Below are positions 21,387 to 21,458 of a stretch of 21,458 bases of DNA, one piece after another (the stretch's first letter is position 1; every line of letters starts with the position of its first letter). The translations under genes and the position numbers were made by a program. This stretch comes from Cloacibacillus sp. (GTDB taxonomy: Bacteria; Synergistota; Synergistia; Synergistales; Synergistaceae), in the NCBI RefSeq assembly GCF_020860125.1, contig NZ_JAJBUX010000072.1, forward strand, positions 1 through 21,458, given 5' to 3'. Under the pieces are notes generated by a model. The model ran no database searches. It worked only from the letters and a program-made list of their open reading frames with translations, and had not been told where the DNA came from.

Positions 21387-21403
21387 AATATTCCCCTCCG
21401 GGG

Positions 21404-21458
21404 TTACGCTATGATCTCAGTGACGACGCCGGCGCCGACTGTACGGCCGCCTTCGCGC
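21404..21458 (-). CDS. tuf: Elongation factor Tu, 3' end only (5' outside the window)
   Basis: The last 17 codons in the window encode REGGRTVGAGVVTEIIA and then TAA, the well-known EF-Tu C-terminus (domain III end). EF-Tu carries aminoacyl-tRNA to the ribosome. The rest of the gene lies beyond the right edge. Its place directly before rpsJ matches the common order rpsL-rpsG-fusA-tuf-rpsJ. Confidence 0.93.
   Translation of the reverse strand, partial: REGGRTVGAGVVTEIIA

Overview
The window looks like part of a chromosome from the phylum Synergistota, close to Cloacibacillus or Synergistes. Three things suggest this: (i) the surface protein at 1-1851 ends in a Gly/Ser-Cys, hydrophobic and Arg/Lys-rich tail resembling the Synergist-CTERM sorting signal; (ii) the sequence is visibly GC-rich; (iii) a small KOW-domain gene lies between map and infA, as in Clostridia-like and Synergistota gene orders. 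The genus is inference; the phylum is fairly well supported.

Region 1 (1-1851, + strand) is a secreted or surface-anchored repeat protein whose first codons lie outside the window. It has a signal peptide, six full Gly/Ser/Asn-rich repeats of about 31 residues carrying a regularly placed Cys, a BIG2 immunoglobulin-like domain and the C-terminal sorting signal.

Region 2 (1852-2659) has no gene I can support. It is packed with palindromes: a 12-bp perfect hairpin, two copies of a roughly 50-bp dispersed repeat, a roughly 190-bp MITE-like element made of nested hairpins with imperfect terminal inverted repeats, and a short AAATCGCGGTTTA motif that recurs around it. It separates two convergent transcription units.

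Region 3 (2660-21458, - strand) is an almost gapless run of translation genes, read from high to low coordinates: tuf (3' end only), rpsJ, rplC, rplD, rplW, rplB, rpsS, rplV, rpsC, rplP, rpmC, rpsQ (S10 block); rplN, rplX, rplE, rpsN, rpsH, rplF, rplR, rpsE, rpmD, rplO, secY (spc block); adk, map, KOW gene, infA, rpmJ, rpsM, rpsK, rpsD, rpoA, rplQ (alpha block); then ecfA1, ecfA2, ecfT and truA. The largest gap in the run is 52 nt and many neighbours overlap or touch, so coordinated transcription and translational coupling are likely. The products build both ribosomal subunits, start translation (IF-1), remove N-terminal Met (Map), insert membrane proteins (SecY), balance adenylates (Adk), transcribe (RpoA), energise vitamin or metal uptake (ECF module) and modify tRNA (TruA).

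I corrected starts for rplE, rpmC, rpoA and truA from Shine-Dalgarno position and family N-termini, and added rpmJ (41 aa) and the tuf fragment. The translation block is conventional. The less ordinary material is the left 2.6 kb and some fine details: five non-ATG starts, Shine-Dalgarno sequences built from terminal Arg codons, and the map-KOW-infA overlap chain. I found no undescribed multi-gene system.
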